Below, piece by piece: positions 35,349 to 44,548 of a stretch of DNA of 64,000 nucleotides. This stretch comes from Pantoea sp. GD03673 (GTDB lineage Bacteria > Pseudomonadota > Gammaproteobacteria > Enterobacterales > Enterobacteriaceae). Numbering within the stretch: the first letter of the stretch is position 1; each line of letters begins with the position of its first letter. A program made the translations under genes and the position numbers. The stretch spans positions 186,001-250,000 of the forward strand of contig NZ_JAOCKJ010000006.1 of the NCBI RefSeq assembly GCF_029844725.1, written 5' to 3'. The notes beneath the pieces were generated by a model. That model saw only the letters and a list, made by a program, of their open reading frames with translations, searched no databases and was not told the origin of the DNA.

Positions 35349-35569
35349 TGTGAGAACCTCAGGAAAGGGTTCCGGGCATGCTGGAGGAGGAATCCGTTGA
35401 CGACGGCAGCATTCCGGAGAACCAGTCATATCATCCTTTAACCGGCAGGCCAGTCGGGCTGGCTTGCCATCGCAGCGATGTGAAGAGCTCCCTCTCTTCA
35501 CGTCAGTCGCTGCAGATGACTGGTCTCCGCTCTATGCTTTGCGTTGTGTTACGCTGCAGGACTCATCGG

Positions 35570-35731
35570 CTAAAGCTTTTTACGGCCGGTAAACAGGCTG
35601 ATGAGGAACAGGATAATACCAACGACGAAGACAACTTTAGCTGCCCATGCTGCTGTGCCCGCTAAACCGCCAAAACCTAACGCTGCAGCGATCAGTGCGA
35701 TCACCAGAAAAATAATGCCCCAACGAAACAT
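35570..35731 (-). CDS. ytjA: YtjA, DUF1328 small membrane protein
   Basis: A 53-aa protein reading [19 protein letters not shown] and ending [11 protein letters not shown], nearly identical to E. coli YtjA. Two transmembrane helices are predicted by eye (about 4-22 and 30-47). AAGGAG lies before ATG 35731. It has the same place as in E. coli, between osmY and yjjU. Its role is unknown; in E. coli it follows the RpoS-dependent osmY gene. Confidence 0.95.
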   Translation of the reverse strand: MFRWGIIFLVIALIAAALGFGGLAGTAAWAAKVVFVVGIILFLISLFTGRKKL

Positions 35732-35796
35732 AAGCCTCTCCTTACCCTATTTAAATTCGACCTGCTTATTTCATCCCCGGATGGGTGTCTTTTATT

Positions 35797-35822
35797 CGTG
35801 CGGCCACCTGAGTGACCGCACG
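35797..35822 (-). terminator. hairpin downstream of osmY
   Basis: CGTGCGG and CCGCACG arms with an inner CAC/GTG pair enclose CTGA. It begins 8 bases past the osmY stop. No U-run follows on the minus strand, so it may protect the mRNA end or allow partial read-through into ytjA. Confidence 0.5.
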
Positions 35823-35829
35823 CAAGCTA

Positions 35830-36444
35830 TTAAGATTTAACCGTCAGGTCATTCTTAACGCTTTTCACGCCTTCAATGGCTTTAGCGATGCTTTCAGCAC
35901 GGTCTGACTGTGCCTGATTAGCAACATGCCCTGAAAGCTGAACAACACCGTCGGTAGTCTCAACTTTAACGTTGCGCGACGGAACAATGTCATCTGCTAA
36001 TAGCTTAGCTTTAATTTCGCTGGTCGTAGCGGCATCGCCTGCATAACCTTTCATTGAAGAGGTTTTGCTGTCTCTGACGTGTAGTTTATCGCTGACGGAT
36101 TTAACACCTTCGATTTTCTGCACCACAGCCACAGCCTTTTCAGCCTGATCCTGTGAGGTGACGAAACCACTTAAGGTCACGACGCCGCTGTGCGTTTTCA
36201 CCGAGATATCCGTGCTTTTAATTGCGTCGTCATCCACCAGTGCCGCTTTGGCTTTGGCGGTGATGCCGCTGTCATCCATAAAACCATCGACTTTTTTCAT
36301 AGAACTATCGATTTTCGAACCCGCGCTGTCAGCTGTCTGTGACGCTTTCTGAGAAAGCGATTCGTCAGCCAGTGCGCTGCCGCTGATCAGTGCTGAACCA
36401 ATCATGGCGGCCATCAGGGTCTTAGCAATCTTAGTCTTGTTCAT
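35830..36444 (-). CDS. osmY: periplasmic osmotic stress protein OsmY
   Basis: A 204-aa periplasmic protein with a signal peptide (cleavage after SGSALA, about residue 26) and two BON domains (about 60-125 and 140-204), each with a GVVTLSG or GVVQLSG core. E. coli OsmY is 201 aa and strongly induced by osmotic stress and RpoS; BON domains are thought to bind membrane surfaces or act as chaperones for exported proteins. AAGGAAG precedes ATG 36444; the longer frame adds 11 residues with no signal features. Confidence 0.95.
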   Translation of the reverse strand: MNKTKIAKTLMAAMIGSALISGSALADESLSQKASQTADSAGSKIDSSMKKVDGFMDDSGITAKAKAALVDDDAIKSTDISVKTHSGVVTLSGFVTSQDQAEKAVAVVQKIEGVKSVSDKLHVRDSKTSSMKGYAGDAATTSEIKAKLLADDIVPSRNVKVETTDGVVQLSGHVANQAQSDRAESIAKAIEGVKSVKNDLTVKS

Positions 36445-36664
36445 CGATATCTTCCTTCTATCAGTTAACTCACCCAAAACTGTGGGCGAAACAGAGGCAC
36501 AGGTGCCGCTGCGTTACAGGACGTAAGGACAAGAGAAGTCTCTTTCGCCGTCCGATAAAATAATCATAGACGGCATTTTGTGTTTTGCCTGGCTAACTGG
36601 TTGATCGCACGTCAAAACAGAAGAAAAACGGATTTTTTAGGAGGAGTCTGGAGCGGAGAAATCA

Positions 36665-36689
36665 GGGCCATTCCCTGCTGGAATGGCCC
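36665..36689 (-). terminator. hairpin downstream of prfC
   Basis: GGGCCATTCC and GGAATGGCCC make a perfect 10-bp stem with a 5-base loop, 13 bases past the prfC stop. No U-run follows, so its terminator strength is uncertain. Confidence 0.55.
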
Positions 36690-36701
36690 GGAAACAGGCG
36701 A

Positions 36702-38288
36702 TTAGTGCTCGCGCGTTTTACGGAAACTGACGTCGGGGTAACGTTCCTGAGTAATATTGAGGTTAACCATGGTCGGCGCGATATAAGTCAAATTATTGCC
36801 GCCATCGAGTGCCAGGTTAACTTCGTTTTTACGCTGGAAGTCCTCAAACTTTTTCGCGTCGCTGCATTCAACCCAGCGCGCCGTAGAGACGTTGATAGCT
36901 TCATAGATTGCTTCGACGTTATATTCGCTTTTCAGACGTGCCACCACCACATCAAACTGCAGTACCCCGACCGCGCCCACAATCAGATCGTTGTTATGCA
37001 CCGGACGGAACACCTGCACCGCGCCCTCTTCCGACAGCTGAACCAGCCCTTTCAGCAGCTGTTTCTGCTTCAGCGGATCGCGCAGACGAATACGGCGGAA
37101 CAGCTCTGGCGCGAAGTTCGGAATGCCGGTGAACTTCATGTTTTCACCCTGGGTAAAGGTGTCGCCAATCTGAATGGTGCCGTGGTTATGCAGACCGATG
37201 ATATCGCCGGGCCAGGCCTCTTCCACGTGTGAACGGTCACCCGCCATAAAGGTCAGGGCGTCGGAGATCACCACATCCTTGCCGGTGCGCACCTGACGCA
37301 GTTTCATCCCTTTTTCATATTTACCCGAGACCACACGCATAAAGGCGACGCGGTCGCGGTGTTTCGGGTCCATGTTGGCCTGGATCTTAAATACGAAGCC
37401 GGTGAACTTCTCTTCCTTCGCTTCAACCGTGCGGGTGTCGGTCTCACGTGGCATCGGACGCGGTGCCCAGGCAACCAGGCCGTCCAGCATATGGTCAACG
37501 CCAAAGTTACCCAGCGCGGTGCCGAAGAAGACCGGCGACAGTTCGCCATTCAGGAAGGCCTCCTGCTCGAACTCGTGCGATGCCCCCTGCACCAGCTCCA
37601 GCTCTTCACGCAGCTGCGTCGCCAGATCTTCACCGACGGCGGCGTCCAGATCCGGGTTATTCAGCCCCTTCACGATGCGGACATCCTGAATGGTGTGGCC
37701 TTTACCGGTCTGATAAAGATAGGTCTCATCTTTGTAAAGGTGGTAAACCCCTTTGAACAGCTTGCCGCAGCCAATAGGCCAGGTGATCGGTGCGCAGGCA
37801 ATTTTCAGCTCGCTCTCAACTTCATCCAGCAGCTCCATGGGATCGCGGATGTCACGGTCAAGTTTGTTCATAAAGGTCAGGATGGGCGTATCGCGCAGAC
37901 GGGTAACTTCCATCAGCTTGCGGGTACGATCCTCGACGCCTTTAGCGGCATCGATCACCATCAGGCAGCAGTCAACCGCGGTCAGCGTACGGTAGGTATC
38001 TTCCGAGAAATCTTCGTGACCTGGGGTATCCAGCAGGTTCACCAGGCTATCGCGGTAAGGGAACTGCATCACCGACGTGGTGATGGAGATACCACGCTGT
38101 TTCTCCATCTCCATCCAGTCCGACTTAGCGTGCTGGTTAGAGCCACGGCCTTTTACCGTACCGGCGGTCTGGATAGCCTGTCCGAACAGCAACACTTTTT
38201 CGGTAATGGTGGTTTTACCGGCATCCGGGTGCGAAATGATCGCGAAGGTGCGGCGGCGTGCCACCTCTTCTAAAAAGGGATTAGACAT
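36702..38288 (-). CDS. prfC: peptide chain release factor 3 (RF3)
   Basis: A translational GTPase that recycles RF1/RF2 from the ribosome after termination. The 528-aa product (E. coli 529) has G1 HPDAGKTT (20-27), switch [16 protein letters not shown], and G4 NKLDRD, then domains II and III ending with [18 protein letters not shown] 38288 was chosen by alignment; the longer frame adds 17 unconserved residues. The order prfC-osmY-ytjA is as in E. coli. Confidence 0.97.
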   Translation of the reverse strand: MSNPFLEEVARRRTFAIISHPDAGKTTITEKVLLFGQAIQTAGTVKGRGSNQHAKSDWMEMEKQRGISITTSVMQFPYRDSLVNLLDTPGHEDFSEDTYRTLTAVDCCLMVIDAAKGVEDRTRKLMEVTRLRDTPILTFMNKLDRDIRDPMELLDEVESELKIACAPITWPIGCGKLFKGVYHLYKDETYLYQTGKGHTIQDVRIVKGLNNPDLDAAVGEDLATQLREELELVQGASHEFEQEAFLNGELSPVFFGTALGNFGVDHMLDGLVAWAPRPMPRETDTRTVEAKEEKFTGFVFKIQANMDPKHRDRVAFMRVVSGKYEKGMKLRQVRTGKDVVISDALTFMAGDRSHVEEAWPGDIIGLHNHGTIQIGDTFTQGENMKFTGIPNFAPELFRRIRLRDPLKQKQLLKGLVQLSEEGAVQVFRPVHNNDLIVGAVGVLQFDVVVARLKSEYNVEAIYEAINVSTARWVECSDAKKFEDFQRKNEVNLALDGGNNLTYIAPTMVNLNITQERYPDVSFRKTREH

Positions 38289-38552
38289 GGAATTCTTCTC
38301 AATAGGCAGCGCAACGTACGGGCGCTGCTGATAAATCACGGTGGCCGGCAGAACCTTACCGGCGGGTAAACGGTGCCAGAACGACCTTTCGTCGTTGGCG
38401 GGTCAGCGCGAAGTTACATTGGCGTGATTTCCGGTTACCTGGTCAGCTTTAAGGCGGCATAGCATACAATATTTTGCGCGTGCGGCCTACAGGGAGAAGG
38501 GCGGGATTTCACAGGCGGAGAATTGGAGAACAGCGAATGCCGCAACAGCGTC

Positions 38553-38572
38553 GGGCGGGTCTGCACCCGCCC
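38553..38572 (-). terminator. hairpin downstream of the M20 hydrolase gene
   Basis: GGGCGGGT and ACCCGCCC pair perfectly around CTGC, 8 bases past the stop codon. It lacks a U-run but is very stable. Confidence 0.55.
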
Positions 38573-38580
38573 CGTCCCGG

Positions 38581-39684
38581 TTATCCCAGCACTTTTCTGA
38601 CGCAGGCTTTGAAAATCTGCACGCCAGTCTCCAGCGCGCTGAGATCAAAACGCATATCAGGATGATGCAGGCCTGGCGTCAGGTTGGTGCCCAGCCCCCA
38701 GAAGCCTGCTTTCACACCCGGACGCTTCACCGGATAGTAGAAAAAGTCCTCGCTGCCTGGCGTGCTTCGGGTTGGCAGTGCGCCCTCTTCGCCCAGCACC
38801 TCGACAATCGCGGCGCGGATCACCGCCGTCGCCTCATCATCAATCTCGGCGGCCGGCATCTCTTTCAGTACGCGCACTTCAGCGGTCGCACCCAGTGCCG
38901 CCACACTGTTGATAATGGCGCGCGTGACCTGCTCTTTCAGCAGGGTCATCGGCCCGTTCTCCTGCGAACGCAGATCCCACACGACGCGGGCTTCATCCGG
39001 CACCGAATTGGTAACACCGGCATCACACAGGAAGCGGGTCGCCTTGACGCTCCAGGTCAGGCCTGGCGACAGATGGATGGCGTTGACCGCCTGAACCGCC
39101 TGCGCAGCCGCATCCAGCGCATTCACGCCAAGATGCGGACGTGCCGCATGAGCGGGCTGGCCTTTAATGGTCGCTTCCAGCGTGCTGCAGGCTGAATAAA
39201 ACACCGCAGGCACCGCCTGGCCGACCACACACTCTTCCTGCGGACGCAGATGAAAGCCCAGAATCATCTCCACATCATCCAGTACGCCACCCTCGATCAT
39301 CGACAGCGCACCGGTGCCCAGCTCCTCGGCGGGCTGGAACAGAATCTTCAGCCGGCCACGTTTCACCGTGCCCTCCTGCAGCAGCGCCGAGGCCGCCGTC
39401 AGCACCACCGAAGAGTGACCATCGTGACCACAGGTGTGACGGGCGCACGGCACGCCATCAATGATGTGCCCCAGCGCATCCATATCTGCGCGCAGCGCCA
39501 GGACCGGACCCGGCACACCGCTGTCGATCTCTGCCACAATGCCGGTGGTGTTATTGATGTTGCGCGTCACCTTCAGGCCCGCTTTTTCCAGCTGTTCGGC
39601 GATATAGGCCGAGGTCTTGATCTCCTGGAAACCCAGCTCCGGAATGTCGTGCAGATAGTGGTAATGCTCTAATACCTTAGACAC
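38581..39684 (-). CDS. M20-family amidohydrolase/peptidase
   Basis: A 367-aa zinc hydrolase of the M20D amidohydrolase type. Metal ligand motifs are RADMDALGH, CARHTCGHDGHSS, PAEELGTGA, LGFHLRP and STPGSEDFFYY, with the small lid domain (about 170-285) between. Such enzymes deacylate N-acyl amino acids or split aminobenzoyl-, indoleacetyl- or short peptide conjugates. The start is GTG at 39684 with AGGAGT embedded in the last codons of yjiG, so it is coupled to that gene. The context with the YjiH/YjiG membrane pair suggests use of an imported conjugate or dipeptide; the substrate cannot be read from sequence. Confidence 0.85.
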   Translation of the reverse strand: MSKVLEHYHYLHDIPELGFQEIKTSAYIAEQLEKAGLKVTRNINNTTGIVAEIDSGVPGPVLALRADMDALGHIIDGVPCARHTCGHDGHSSVVLTAASALLQEGTVKRGRLKILFQPAEELGTGALSMIEGGVLDDVEMILGFHLRPQEECVVGQAVPAVFYSACSTLEATIKGQPAHAARPHLGVNALDAAAQAVQAVNAIHLSPGLTWSVKATRFLCDAGVTNSVPDEARVVWDLRSQENGPMTLLKEQVTRAIINSVAALGATAEVRVLKEMPAAEIDDEATAVIRAAIVEVLGEEGALPTRSTPGSEDFFYYPVKRPGVKAGFWGLGTNLTPGLHHPDMRFDLSALETGVQIFKACVRKVLG

Positions 39685-39688
39685 AGCG

Positions 39689-40162
39689 TTACTCCTGAAT
39701 AAACAGACGCATAACAGACATTGCAATCAGCGCGTTGATAATGCTCACCAGCATCAGCAGCGGCCAGTATTTTTTGGGCACGTCGGCCACGCCCAGCAGC
39801 CGCCCCATGTATTGCAGCTGCGATCCCATCAGGAAAATCGCCGGTGCCAGAATCGTGATATCCGCGCCGGTCAAAAGCCCTTTGGTCAGCAGGCTGACCG
39901 CCACGCCAGTGCCCGCCGACGAGGAGAGCCAGGCGGTGAGCAGCACGGTAATCGCCTCGCCCGGCAGGCCGAACAGCCCCATCACTGGCGCAAAAACGTG
40001 CCCGAGAAACTGCATGATGCCGAGCAGATTCAGCACTTCTGCCAGCACATAGGCCATTACCACATTGGGCATCAGATTATGAATGGCGATGTGGAAGCCT
40101 TTTCGTGCGCCGGTCACAAACACATCAAAGGGATTACTGCGGGTTTCGATTTTACTTTCCAT
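39689..40162 (-). CDS. yjiG: inner-membrane protein YjiG
   Basis: A 157-aa protein with about four transmembrane helices, SpmB/nucleoside-recognition (Gate) type, orthologous to E. coli YjiG. Conserved blocks are ITVLLTAWLSSSAGTGVAVSLL and APAIFLMGSQLQYMGRLLG. Its start overlaps yjiH by 11 bases. YjiH and YjiG probably form one transporter, by analogy with split Gate-domain proteins; the substrate is unknown. Confidence 0.88.
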   Translation of the reverse strand: MESKIETRSNPFDVFVTGARKGFHIAIHNLMPNVVMAYVLAEVLNLLGIMQFLGHVFAPVMGLFGLPGEAITVLLTAWLSSSAGTGVAVSLLTKGLLTGADITILAPAIFLMGSQLQYMGRLLGVADVPKKYWPLLMLVSIINALIAMSVMRLFIQE

Positions 40163-40820
40163 CGGCGAAATCCTTCTTATAAACACTGTTTAACACAGCG
40201 CGTGTTATTGCCGCACCGACAAATTTCAGCACGAACATGACTAACAGCGGAATAATAATGGGCAGCGTCATTGAGGCGAACAGCGCTGAACCAATGGCGA
40301 AGTAATTATTGATTAATCCGGCACCGGAATATTGCCAGGCGCTCATCACCACCAGCTCTTTTTTGCCGATCTGTTTCTGGTCGGCCATCTCTTTGGTTAA
40401 TGCCGCGCCTGCGTCGGTGCTTTGCAGGTCCGTGATTAACGCCAGACCGCAACGGCCCGGCAGCCCCATCAGTGGCTTAAGCAATGGTGTCAGCAAGCGA
40501 TGCGCCGCACGAATCGCGCCGTAGTGGGTAAAGATTTCCAGCACGCCCAGCGCCAGCATCACCGTCGGCGTCAGGGACAGCGCAAACAGGAAACCCGCTT
40601 TGGCGCTGAGTCCGCCTGCGCCCAGAAAGGTATTGCTGGCGGGGTCTTTCATGGTGCCAAAGCTGCCGCCCAGCGTGGTGAAGTCAAAGGCACCCAGCCA
40701 TTTCAGTCCCTCGACGTTATAAAACAGCCCTGAGAAAAACAGAATGGCAAAAATTAACGCGATATAACTGCCTTTGGTCGCCGTTATTTTTACCGGATCA
40801 ACCACACTTTCATCTGACAT
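40152..40820 (-). CDS. yjiH: inner-membrane protein YjiH
   Basis: A 222-aa membrane protein with a nucleoside-recognition/Gate domain, orthologous to E. coli YjiH. About five hydrophobic helices are visible, with LPGRCGLALITDLQSTDAGAAL as a conserved loop. GGAGA precedes ATG 40820. It heads the yjiH-yjiG-M20 operon. In E. coli this pair precedes iadA (isoaspartyl dipeptidase), so a different hydrolase fills that position here. Confidence 0.88.
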   Translation of the reverse strand: MSDESVVDPVKITATKGSYIALIFAILFFSGLFYNVEGLKWLGAFDFTTLGGSFGTMKDPASNTFLGAGGLSAKAGFLFALSLTPTVMLALGVLEIFTHYGAIRAAHRLLTPLLKPLMGLPGRCGLALITDLQSTDAGAALTKEMADQKQIGKKELVVMSAWQYSGAGLINNYFAIGSALFASMTLPIIIPLLVMFVLKFVGAAITRAVLNSVYKKDFADGK

Positions 40821-41310
40821 TATTTTCTCCTGATCACCTGGCCTGCCACCCGTTCCCTGCCGGGGCAAGTTTCAATATATGGAACTGAGTTCTAAGCAGG
40901 ATTTATGCCAGAGCCCATCAGACAAAGGTTATTAATGCCTTATCCGTCACCACCGGATGTGTAATCCACGCCAGACGTCTTTTAGCGCGCTTAAAATAAT
41001 TTTTCAGACCACGGCGTTATATTTCCGGGACGCCATCAGATTGCGAATAATTCCCCTGCTGCTGCGGCCATTGCACCAACAGGATACTCCCCGTCCGCAC
41101 TATCATGGTGCTGATTCCCCTGACGTTGTGGCCCGATAAGCGCTGATACAAAATGAGAATTGGTCGCATTCAATTTCCGAAATAATTCTAGTTAAATCAA
41201 TCAGATAAAATGGCTTATTTTGCCGAAAAGGCTTCACTTTACTAACATGTTTGATGCATAATTCACCGACTATACCTCTGTATTTAACATTTTCTTAAAA
41301 GGACTCGGCC
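40821..41310. other. divergent region between yjiH and ftnA
   Basis: About 490 bases. A Fur-like sequence is at 41152-41170, and CATAAT at about 41260 may be the ftnA -10 element. From 40957 to 41139 an open frame of 60 codons is likely chance. I see no other element. Confidence 0.5.
41152..41170. promoter_or_regulatory. Fur-like box upstream of ftnA
   Basis: AATGAGAATTGGTCGCATT agrees with the palindromic Fur pattern AATGATAATNATTATCATT at 13 of 18 defined positions, strongest in the outer arms. It is about 140 bases before the ftnA start. E. coli ftnA is activated by Fur from distal upstream sites, so this position would suit activation. Confidence 0.45.
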
Positions 41311-41817
41311 ATGCTGACTGCTGAAATGACTGGGCGTTTAAACGACCAGCTGAACCTGGAATTCTTCTCTGCCAATCTTTATCTGCAAATGAGCGCCTGG
41401 TGCAGCGACAAAGGCTTTGAGGGTGCCGCTTCCTTCCTGAAGATGCATTCGCGCGAAGAGATGCAGCATATGCAGCGTCTGTTTGACTACCTGAGCGATA
41501 CCGGCGCGATGCCGGTGCTGGGCACCATTGCTGCGCCGCCAGTGGCTTTCACCTCGCTGAATGAAATTCTGCAGCAGGCGCTGGAGCATGAGCAGCTGAT
41601 CACCAGCAAAATCAATGAGCTGGCCCATGCCGCCATGACCTCACAGGATTATTCTACGTTCAACTTCCTGCAGTGGTATGTGGCCGAGCAGCATGAAGAA
41701 GAGAAGCTGTTCAAAACCGTGCTGGATAAACTGGCGCTGGTCAGCAACAGCGGCAACGGTCTGTTCCTGGTCGATAAAGACCTGGGTCGCATGAGCACCG
41801 AGAACCACGCAGAATAA
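41311..41817 (+). CDS. ftnA: ferritin FtnA
   Basis: A 24-mer forming non-heme ferritin that oxidises and stores iron in the cytoplasm, 168 aa (E. coli FtnA 165). Ferroxidase residues are in their usual places: Glu17, Glu50 and His53 ([20 protein letters not shown]), then the Glu in LEHEQLI, and Gln/Glu in [18 protein letters not shown] precedes the ATG. It is monocistronic and diverges from yjiH. Confidence 0.96.
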   Translation: MLTAEMTGRLNDQLNLEFFSANLYLQMSAWCSDKGFEGAASFLKMHSREEMQHMQRLFDYLSDTGAMPVLGTIAAPPVAFTSLNEILQQALEHEQLITSKINELAHAAMTSQDYSTFNFLQWYVAEQHEEEKLFKTVLDKLALVSNSGNGLFLVDKDLGRMSTENHAE

Positions 41818-42174
41818 TATTTATCGGGCCGCTCAACCGATTAAGACAGCTGACAATTCCCTAATCAGTTATCTGGAAGCCAGGATAGCAGGGAATAGGG
41901 TCAGAGGAGGAAAGCGTCCCGCGCCATGGACAAAAATGCCGGGAGCGTTTTTGAACAACGCAACACGCTGGCCCGGCCAGGGGCGCACCTCAGGGATGAG
42001 GTGCGTCATCGCGCGGGTAGAGCGCCCAGGGACGGGCTTGAGCGTCTTTCCGATCTGACCGTATTTTCTGTGCAGGCACGGTCTGGCAGCAAAGCGGACC
42101 CGCTTTTGCCAGCGTCCTCGTCGGCCCCTTTCCGGGGCCGGACTTATTTCCGTCTGATGGCCGCCACGCCACCG
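41818..42174. other. intergenic region with two stable inverted repeats
   Basis: Between the convergent ftnA and GH31 genes. CGCACCTC/GAGGTGCG forms an 8-bp stem at 41984-42005. CGGCCCC/GGGGCCG forms a 7-bp stem at 42122-42140. Neither has a U-run, but they could end the ftnA and GH31 transcripts. No gene is seen. Confidence 0.55.
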
Positions 42175-44538
42175 CTATTCCAGCCGGTAACGCGCCGCTT
42201 TCTCGCCGTTCACCCACAGCTCACGACGTTCACCCGCAGGCAGTAACAGCGTAATCTCCCGCCAGGCAGGCTGGTAGTCGCCGCGCTTTTCTACCGTCAG
42301 GTCGATGCGGCTGGCGCTGCTGCACAGCGTCCAGCTCAGCCACAGCGCATTGCCCTGCTGCCAGCCGTGGCTCTCACCATCGTCGTCAAACGTTTCGCCC
42401 TGGGTTGTTACGCCTTCCGGTGCGGGCCACAACTGCCACTGCCGCACCGTATCGCGCCGCGCATCGGTGGTGCTTTCGCACTCGCCCAGCGGGATCACCG
42501 CACCTGCACGCACCAGCAACGGCAGCCGATCCAGCGGTGCATCCAGCGTGATGGTCTCACCGCCCGCAAACGCCCTGCCGCTGTGCCAGTCATACCAGCC
42601 GATCTGATTGCGCGGCAGATAGACTTCACGGCTGCGCGCCCCCTGCTCCACGACGCTTGCGACCAGCAGATCGCGTCCCAGCATAAAGTCATCGCACGCC
42701 TGATAGGTCAGCGGATCCTGCTCATGATCGAGGAAGGTCGGACGCAGCATCGGCTCATCTTCCGCGCTGGCCTGCCACGCGAGGGTGTAGAGGTAAGGCA
42801 TCAGGCGATAGCGCAGCCGGATTGCCTCACGGATCATCGGTGTCACGTCCGGGTACATCCACGGCTCGTTCACGGTGTGATCGTCATTCCATGAGTGGAT
42901 GGTAAAGCGGGGATGCATCACCCCGTTCTGAACCCAGCGCACAAACAGCTCGGCATCCGGCTTATCGCCAGAGAAACCGCCGACATCGTGTCCGACGTTA
43001 AACAGGCCTGAGAGGCTCATCCCCAGCCCCATGCGGATGTTGTAGCGCAGCGTCTGCCAGCTGGTGCGATTATCGCCGCTCCAGGTCTGCACATAGCGCT
43101 GCATCCCGGCACAGCCGGAACGGGAGATCAGATAGGGGCGTTTGTCTGGCGCGAACTGCTGCTGTGCCTCCATCGAGGCGCGCATCATCAGCAGCGGCAT
43201 CACCGGCCGGATATGCTTGATGGCAATCGGCTGACCAAAACCGTGACAGCGCGCTTCGCCATCCCACACCTCATATTCGTTGTTGTCATTCCACGTGGAA
43301 TCAATGCCCTTTTTCAGCAGCTGCTCAGTGACATTTTCCTGCCACCAGCGCACCGCCTGCGGATGGGTGAAGTCGAGATGCGATCCCTCATCATCCCAGA
43401 ATACCGAGCGTTCAGGGCGATCCTGTTCCGAGTCCCGGATAAACAGGCCCTGCGCCGCCACTTCCTGATAGCGCGGATGATCCTGCAGCAGGCACGGCTT
43501 GATGTTGGCCGCCAGCTTCATTCCGGCACGATGAAACGCGTCGCTCAGCGCGTTGGGATTCGGGACTTTGTCGTAGTTCCAGTTAAAGACGTAGCGCTTG
43601 TTATTGATCGAGGTGTAACCGGAAGAGAGCTGGAAAGAGTCGCAGGGAATTTCATGCTCACGACACAGACGGATAAAAGATTGCAGCTGCTGCTGTGCGT
43701 CGGGGGCATCGGTGTAGTGCATGGTGGAGCCGCTGTAACCCAGGCTCCATTTTGGCTGAAACAGCGTGCGCCCGGTCAGGCGCACAAAGGCTTTGGTCAC
43801 GTCCAGCAGCGTCGGGCCGAGCATCATGTAGTAGTCGAGATCGCCCGCCTCGGCGCGGTAACGGCGGTAAGGCAAATGATAGTTATCCAGCTCGTTCCCC
43901 AGGTCGAGCCAGCTGCTGCTGAGGTTGTCATAAAACAGACCGAAGCTGACACCATCACGCTGCGTCAGGGTAAACGGAATATGCTTGTAGAGGGGATCGG
44001 TGCTGGCGGCGTTGTAGCCCATAGCGTCGAGATTACGCATCTCAAACCGCCGGTTAACGCGGTCCAGTTCGCCACTCTTCTCGCCCAGGCCATACACCCG
44101 ATCCTGCGGCTGACGACGCTGATAGTGCTCCACCCCGTCGCCGTGGGCATTGAGCAGATAGGCCCCGGTGTGACGATCGGCGGTCAGCGGCTGCCAGCCC
44201 GCACCATCAAACTGCTCCCAGCTCAGGCAGAGCGGCTGATGCACCGTAACCCGCAGCTGTTGCGTGCTGATGCGCAGCTGCTGTGCATCGTGCTCCACCT
44301 GAAACGCCGGTAACGAAAAGCCATCCAGCGCCTCGCGGTCACGTCCCTGCCAGGGCACATCCGTGACAGGGGCAATGCTCCAGGTGCGGTTCAGCGCCAG
44401 CTCACCGTCGCGCTTTAACAGCACGCGCATCAGCTTCTCTTCCAGCACGTAAAGCCGCAGGAAATGACGGTCTTCGACCTTGAGTTCAACAAAATGCCCG
44501 GCCTGCTGATGCAGCGTCCAGTTCTTCAGGGTTTTCAT
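42175..44538 (-). CDS. GH31 alpha-glycosidase
   Basis: A 787-aa cytoplasmic glycoside hydrolase of family 31 (no signal peptide). An N-terminal beta-sandwich with RVYGLGEKSGELDRVNRRFEM is followed by the TIM barrel. The nucleophile Asp lies in STWNDNNEYEVWD, the acid/base Asp in TWSGDNRTSW, and NVGHDVGGFSGD follows. The C-terminal sandwich starts near LPLLVRAGAVIPLG. It is distinct from E. coli YicI and looks like an alpha-glucosidase branch, but alpha-xylosidase or other alpha-glycosides are possible. It lies 10 bases downstream of an MFS transporter with AGGA before its ATG, so the two probably import and cleave one glycoside. Confidence 0.85.
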   Translation of the reverse strand: MKTLKNWTLHQQAGHFVELKVEDRHFLRLYVLEEKLMRVLLKRDGELALNRTWSIAPVTDVPWQGRDREALDGFSLPAFQVEHDAQQLRISTQQLRVTVHQPLCLSWEQFDGAGWQPLTADRHTGAYLLNAHGDGVEHYQRRQPQDRVYGLGEKSGELDRVNRRFEMRNLDAMGYNAASTDPLYKHIPFTLTQRDGVSFGLFYDNLSSSWLDLGNELDNYHLPYRRYRAEAGDLDYYMMLGPTLLDVTKAFVRLTGRTLFQPKWSLGYSGSTMHYTDAPDAQQQLQSFIRLCREHEIPCDSFQLSSGYTSINNKRYVFNWNYDKVPNPNALSDAFHRAGMKLAANIKPCLLQDHPRYQEVAAQGLFIRDSEQDRPERSVFWDDEGSHLDFTHPQAVRWWQENVTEQLLKKGIDSTWNDNNEYEVWDGEARCHGFGQPIAIKHIRPVMPLLMMRASMEAQQQFAPDKRPYLISRSGCAGMQRYVQTWSGDNRTSWQTLRYNIRMGLGMSLSGLFNVGHDVGGFSGDKPDAELFVRWVQNGVMHPRFTIHSWNDDHTVNEPWMYPDVTPMIREAIRLRYRLMPYLYTLAWQASAEDEPMLRPTFLDHEQDPLTYQACDDFMLGRDLLVASVVEQGARSREVYLPRNQIGWYDWHSGRAFAGGETITLDAPLDRLPLLVRAGAVIPLGECESTTDARRDTVRQWQLWPAPEGVTTQGETFDDDGESHGWQQGNALWLSWTLCSSASRIDLTVEKRGDYQPAWREITLLLPAGERRELWVNGEKAARYRLE

Positions 44539-44548
44539 CCAGGTATCC

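Noticed and set aside
41926..42246. 106-codon plus-strand ORF after ftnA
   Set aside because: It overlaps two stable inverted repeats and the end of the GH31 gene, and lacks a ribosome site or known domain.
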